A DNA stretch of 5,075 bases, taken from assembly GCA_026388865.1 (NCBI GenBank), contig JAPLIX010000459.1:1-5075 (forward strand). The letters are read 5' to 3'. Shown piece after piece: positions 4,642 through 5,075 of the stretch. Below the pieces are notes generated by a model. The model saw nothing but the letters and a program-made list of their open reading frames with translations. It was not told the DNA's origin and did no database searches. Positions within the stretch are counted from its first letter, which is position 1; each line of letters opens with the position of its first letter. Source of the DNA: Pseudomonadota bacterium (GTDB lineage: Bacteria; Desulfobacterota; WTBG01; CAIYCZ01). The translations under genes were made by a program, and so were the position numbers.

Positions 4642-5075
4642 TTAGCACTGCGTCTCGCACGCCACGCCGTAGCATTTCCCGCATCCCGGATCAGGATCAC
4701 ACACATCGCCTAATCCATCTTGATCTGCGTCCAGCTGCTGAGAATTGCAGACCGTTGGGCAGTTGTCGCATACATCACCATGCCCATCATTGTCACTGTC
4801 TCTCTGGTCCTTTATACACAGACCATTAACCGCGCTGCCGACGACACAGTCAGTGTCACTGCTGCAGGTTATGCCAGGATTATCAGAAGTTGATGAGCAG
4901 GTGCCGAGATTCGGACCGTTGGGCTTTGCAGGACAGTTATCTTTCCCATCGGGAATGCCGTCATTATCCGCATCCAGAGGCACGGAACGGAACGCATTGA
5001 TGCGCCCGGCACCGAGCATTCCTGAGTAGGCTGAATTGCAGCTAAATCCGTAGATATCATCAGCGCTGCTTACGA
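4642..5075 (-). CDS. C-terminal part of a subtilisin-like protease with thrombospondin type 3 repeats (runs off the window)
   Basis: The frame is open to the right edge, so only the last 143 residues are seen; the ATG at 5019 is internal. The visible part begins with ADDIYGF and then SGMLGAGRINAFRSV (about 17-31), which resembles the end of a peptidase S8 (subtilase) domain. The catalytic Asp/His/Ser would lie outside the window. After it come thrombospondin type 3 units with D-rich calcium-binding motifs: LDADNDGIPDGKDNCP (33-48), RDSDNDGHGDVCDNCP (91-106) and LDADQDGLGDVCDPDPG (114-130). A Cys-rich insert lies between units one and two (about 55-90), and the protein ends in a Cys-rich tail (GCGKCYGVACETQC). 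The cysteines probably form disulfides, which implies a secreted or surface protein stabilised by Ca2+. The protease identity rests on a short segment and is less certain than the repeats. Confidence 0.8.
   Translation of the reverse strand, partial: VSSADDIYGFSCNSAYSGMLGAGRINAFRSVPLDADNDGIPDGKDNCPAKPNGPNLGTCSSTSDNPGITCSSDTDCVVGSAVNGLCIKDQRDSDNDGHGDVCDNCPTVCNSQQLDADQDGLGDVCDPDPGCGKCYGVACETQC

Noticed and set aside
4530..4829. Plus-strand open frame through the pyrimidine-rich spacer
   Set aside because: It has low-complexity composition and no ribosome binding site, and its second half is antisense to the thrombospondin repeat gene.

Overview
The window (about 5.1 kb, moderate GC) looks like bacterial chromosome from an anaerobic, cytochrome-rich Gram-negative lineage. 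Desulfobacterota (former Deltaproteobacteria), Nitrospirota or an anammox-type planctomycete would all fit. The reasons are a System II cytochrome c maturation pair (ResB + CcsA/ResC), a probably exported CbiX-like chelatase, a calcium-binding subtilase tail, and two families of short intergenic repeats that I associate from memory with such genomes. The lineage assignment is inference and weak.

Layout. Bases 1-93 hold a degenerate copy of a short repeat with two related palindromes inside it. Three minus-strand genes follow, read right to left: resB (3619-2318), ccsA (2051-1203) and a two-domain CbiX-like gene with a signal peptide (1035-94). They probably form one functional cluster for haem or tetrapyrrole handling outside the cytoplasmic membrane. 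The gaps between them are filled by repeat elements: a CACAGAG-type inverted-repeat element (2086-2318) between resB and ccsA, and a MITE-like element of about 155 bp (1050-1207) between ccsA and the chelatase gene. All three minus-strand stop codons lie inside or within 3 bp of a repeat tip.

Divergent from resB is a compact type II toxin-antitoxin operon on the plus strand: a ribbon-helix-helix antitoxin (3743-3976) overlapping by 4 bp a PIN-domain (VapC-like) toxin (3973-4431) that carries a CxxC...CxxC insertion. Its promoter region is clear. A perfect 20-bp palindrome contains the -35 box, and a perfect 12+12 bp inverted repeat covers the -10 box, which looks like the autoregulatory operator. 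The operon ends at a strong hairpin (4450-4482) that may terminate transcription in both directions.

The right edge (4642-5075, minus strand) holds the C-terminal end of a larger secreted protein: the tail of a subtilisin-type protease domain followed by thrombospondin type 3 calcium-binding repeats and a Cys-rich end. Its catalytic part lies outside the window.

No rRNA, tRNA, CRISPR array or transposase gene was seen.
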